From Ustilago trichophora (lineage: Eukaryota > Basidiomycota > Ustilaginomycetes > Ustilaginales > Ustilaginaceae): a DNA stretch of 64,000 nt. Positions 61,596-64,000 of this stretch are shown in pieces. The notes under the pieces were generated by a model. That model worked only from the letters and a program-made list of their open reading frames with translations. It did not search any database and was not told the DNA's origin. The DNA is taken from positions 310,001-374,000 of the forward strand of contig OOIN01000021.1 in NCBI GenBank assembly GCA_900323505.1. The letters run 5' to 3'. Positions within the stretch are counted from its first letter, which is position 1; each line of letters begins with the position of its first letter. Position numbers and translations under genes: made by a program.

Positions 61596-64000
61596 ATGAA
61601 GTCGTTCTTCATTCGAGTTGCCATGCTTTTGGCACTGATCTCTCTAATTTGTGCTGCTCCTGTTCCTCTCGGGGGGAAATCTGACGCTGTCAATCCTGGG
61701 ACGCATACTGGGATACCTGCAGTACCCGAAACGAGCACAGCTAACTTTCATCCAGAAGAGGCAGATCGCGCAGGGGACACCATGATGCAGGGTGGACAGA
61801 CCTTTGCAGAGGGCGAGTTGCCCATGGGGTCGCCTGGTAGAATCCTAGCTGCCGATGATCATTCCTCAGTCACTTCAGAAGTGTCTCCAAGAATCGAAGA
61901 TGCCACGGGCAAATCAGCTCAAATTCATCCTCCAGTGAAGGCAGAGCCTGTAAGCTCTGATAGAAGCGCTTTTCGGAAGTTTCACCAAAAGGCCGCTTTG
62001 ACTCTTCAAAAGGCCAAATCGAAATTTCACCGGCTGTTGGACCGCTGGCAGCCCGCTTTCTCTAACCTAGAGATGGAAAGGCTACTTCAAAAACTTCCCG
62101 AAGAGCCTCTGGAATTCGAGACAGTGACAAAAATTACCCAGAACATGCCGGAGTTCAACGGTAAACAGATCCTGACGCTTGGTCGAAACCCAAAGTTTGA
62201 TAGATCTGCAATTCTTACGATGATACAGAGAGGACAGCCCTTCTTCGTCAAAGGTGGCAAAGGCAAGTTCTGGTCCTTCGACCGAAGCAGCGAGGCTCCC
62301 GATGCCCACTTCGTCTGGACAGACAAGATCCCCAAAGATGAATTATCGCAACTCAAGCAAGCTGCTGACGGATCAGAGGAAGCTGCTGAAGGAGCAGAGG
62401 AAGCTGCTGGAATAGCAAGAGAAGGCCTTGAATCCCCCGAAACGGCAACTCAAGCCGCTCGGTCGTTGGAAGAAGCCACCATAGGGTATACCACGGCTTT
62501 CCCTAGACCTGGTGCTCAGGCAGGCGGCCTGTCTGCACATCTGTCTGATGTACCTCCGTCTGCCGCTGATCACCCCACCATGCCTTTGGAGGAGCATCAC
62601 GTGATGAGACCCTCCGAGACTCTTACTGGAGGGATCAGACAACATCCAGTCAGAATAGGAACTCTACAAGATGATACACAGGACGAATCGAAGACTAAGT
62701 CCTTCTCGAGAAAGGGACGAAAACATCTCATGCCCACTTCGCCAAACTATGAAATGGTCAAGCTGATTCAAGAACGTCCTACAGTCATAGACCCTAAAGC
62801 GTATACAGTCACGAAGGACCTGCCGAGGGTGAACGGGAAAGAGATCTTGACTCTTTCTGGAGACCCAAGTCTTGATAAAAGTGCAATGGCTGTCATGACT
62901 AACAAAGGCGAAGCGTTCTACGTCGAAGGCGGCAACGGAAAGTTTTGGTCTCTCCTACGAAGCACAGTCCCCGGCGAAAGCACCTTGGTTTTGACCGACC
63001 AACTTGAGGAAGAAGAGTTAGCGTTGCTCAAGAAAGTCACTGCTGCAACTCCGACGGAAGCTGCTGGAATAGCAAGAGAAGGCCTTGGATCCCCCGAAAC
63101 GGCAACTCAAGCCGCTCGGTCTTTGGAAGAATCCACCATAGGGCATACCACGGCTTTCCCTAGATCTGGTGTTGACGCAGGCGGCCTGTCTGCACGTCTA
63201 TCGAAAGTACCTTCGGCTACCGCTGGTCATCGCACAGTGCCCTCGGAGGGGCTTACTGGAATGACAGCCGACGCAAGTACTCGGGCTGCAAGCGAGGCAG
63301 CTCCAGAAGGAGTCCTGGATTCTGGTAGAGTATCCGAATTGACAGATTTCTGGGAAAGGGAAGCGGACCGACAAATGTCTCGATCGTCTTCATCAAAATC
63401 AGTCGAGCAGGCCACTCGTTCAGCTCCCAGGGAAGCTGCTGAGTTTGCAAGGGAAGGCACTACAGCTGAACATGCTGGCATTATATCCGAGGCGGAGAGT
63501 GTAGATTCGCAAAGTCCCAGGATGCTTGATTCGAGAGGCCCTATCATCCCGAAACTGGAATCTAAGAATCTGGTGCCTTATCGAGGCCCTTGGTATAAGC
63601 CTTGGTCTTGGGGACGGCAACTATCTCCGGCTACCCAGAGGATGGCTCGATTCCTCGATTCGCGTCCTCCAGAACCATCTCCGGGAGTTGTGTACGATGT
63701 GCCATCGACAGACAAAGGCCAGATTCTGAAGATCTCGAAAGGCAACAGGTACGACGCACAGCGCGTGACTTATTTGACTCAGGAGGGCGACGCCTTCCAC
63801 GTGCTGGATCAAGATAACAATGTCTTCCGTTTCAAACCAAAGAAAGACGAGGCTAACGCCTTTACCTGGACCGACGATGTCACAAAAACCCAGAAAGCCG
63901 CTGTCAAGAAAGCGTTTAAGGACTACAATAACAGAAAGCAGAAAGACACCATGGAAGCGATGGAGGCGGCTCAAAGGATCGCGCAACCTGCAGAGTCGAG
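61596..64000 (+). CDS. Large modular secreted protein, class 3 member Q (partial, 3' end beyond window)
   Basis: Open for 801 codons from ATG 61596 to the edge. A strong signal peptide (about 1-22, L-L-A-L-I-S-L-I-C-A-A-P-V-P) is followed by a disordered acidic region. Three modules start near residues 184, 409 and 702: F-N-G-K-Q-I-L-T-L / F-F-V-K-G-G-K-G-K-F-W-S; V-N-G-K-E-I-L-T-L / F-Y-V-E-G-G-N-G-K-F-W-S; D-K-G-Q-I-L-K-I / F-H-V-L-D-Q-D-N-N-V-F. Each is followed by a W/L-T-D strand. Long Ala/Glu/Ser-rich linkers join them, and two linkers contain a near-identical duplicated stretch. It is at least twice as long as any other array member. Function unknown. Confidence 0.8.
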   Translation, partial: MKSFFIRVAMLLALISLICAAPVPLGGKSDAVNPGTHTGIPAVPETSTANFHPEEADRAGDTMMQGGQTFAEGELPMGSPGRILAADDHSSVTSEVSPRIEDATGKSAQIHPPVKAEPVSSDRSAFRKFHQKAALTLQKAKSKFHRLLDRWQPAFSNLEMERLLQKLPEEPLEFETVTKITQNMPEFNGKQILTLGRNPKFDRSAILTMIQRGQPFFVKGGKGKFWSFDRSSEAPDAHFVWTDKIPKDELSQLKQAADGSEEAAEGAEEAAGIAREGLESPETATQAARSLEEATIGYTTAFPRPGAQAGGLSAHLSDVPPSAADHPTMPLEEHHVMRPSETLTGGIRQHPVRIGTLQDDTQDESKTKSFSRKGRKHLMPTSPNYEMVKLIQERPTVIDPKAYTVTKDLPRVNGKEILTLSGDPSLDKSAMAVMTNKGEAFYVEGGNGKFWSLLRSTVPGESTLVLTDQLEEEELALLKKVTAATPTEAAGIAREGLGSPETATQAARSLEESTIGHTTAFPRSGVDAGGLSARLSKVPSATAGHRTVPSEGLTGMTADASTRAASEAAPEGVLDSGRVSELTDFWEREADRQMSRSSSSKSVEQATRSAPREAAEFAREGTTAEHAGIISEAESVDSQSPRMLDSRGPIIPKLESKNLVPYRGPWYKPWSWGRQLSPATQRMARFLDSRPPEPSPGVVYDVPSTDKGQILKISKGNRYDAQRVTYLTQEGDAFHVLDQDNNVFRFKPKKDEANAFTWTDDVTKTQKAAVKKAFKDYNNRKQKDTMEAMEAAQRIAQPAES
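62400..62590 (+). repeat. Intragenic direct repeat in gene Q, copy 1
   Basis: Pairs with 63,057-63,247 at an offset of 657 bp (219 codons). The first about 115 bp differ at only a few positions. It encodes E-A-A-G-I-A-R-E-G-L and following residues. Confidence 0.85.
63057..63247 (+). repeat. Intragenic direct repeat in gene Q, copy 2
   Basis: Second copy of the linker repeat. Divergence grows towards its 3' end. Confidence 0.85.

Noticed and set aside
1..64000. tRNA, rRNA or CRISPR arrays
   Set aside because: I looked by eye for tRNA B-box-like GGTTCGA strings in intergenic DNA and for regularly spaced repeats; none was convincing. A tRNAscan run would be decisive.

Overview
The window looks like a smut fungus (Ustilaginaceae, the Ustilago/Sporisorium group). 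Evidence: compact, mostly intron-poor nuclear genes on both strands; tiny introns with GTAAGT/GTGAGT donors; housekeeping proteins of basidiomycete type; and a long head-to-tail array of secreted, unannotatable proteins of the kind known as effector clusters in biotrophic smuts. I cannot fix the species from sequence alone. From memory and unverified, the PTEN gene of U. maydis (ptn1) lies near effector cluster '10A', so this may be the equivalent locus.

Region 1, about 1-30,724, is a conserved core block. In order it carries a DNA polymerase delta third subunit (partial, minus), the mRNA-export helicase Dbp5, thioredoxin reductase with an optional mitochondrial leader, the mRNA-export WD40 protein Rae1/Gle2, an Msc7-like membrane aldehyde dehydrogenase (minus), a PTEN lipid phosphatase, COP9 signalosome subunit 5, a B-type cyclin with a 5-codon first exon (minus), the F-box helicase Fbh1, a BolA protein with a long C-terminal extension (minus) and an Nta1-type N-terminal amidase.

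Region 2, about 30,750-64,000, is an accessory block. It holds fifteen apparently intact secreted-protein genes, all on the plus strand, plus several broken copies. There are three size classes. Class 1 is six proteins of 365-396 aa (30,843-40,950). Class 2 is seven intact proteins of 245-271 aa (41,688-58,166) with two clear pseudogenes. Class 3 is a 228-aa protein and an incomplete protein of at least 801 aa (59,908-64,000). By eye all three classes seem built from one short recurring module: G-x-P-I/V, a helix-like stretch ending in Y/F/H-G, then a hydrophobic strand. The modules are present in three, two and one/three copies. If a structure search confirms this, the whole cluster descends from a single ancestral module.

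The block shows birth-and-death evolution. There are duplicated promoter segments without bodies, a copy with its 5' half deleted, a copy with two in-frame stops, a lone signal-peptide stub, and an antisense relic of the class 3 module. A complete 2.2-kb Fot1/Pogo-type transposon with perfect 42-bp inverted repeats and an intact DD35D transposase sits inside it. Three very long poly(T) tracts also occur only in this half. No rRNA, tRNA or CRISPR structure was recognised.
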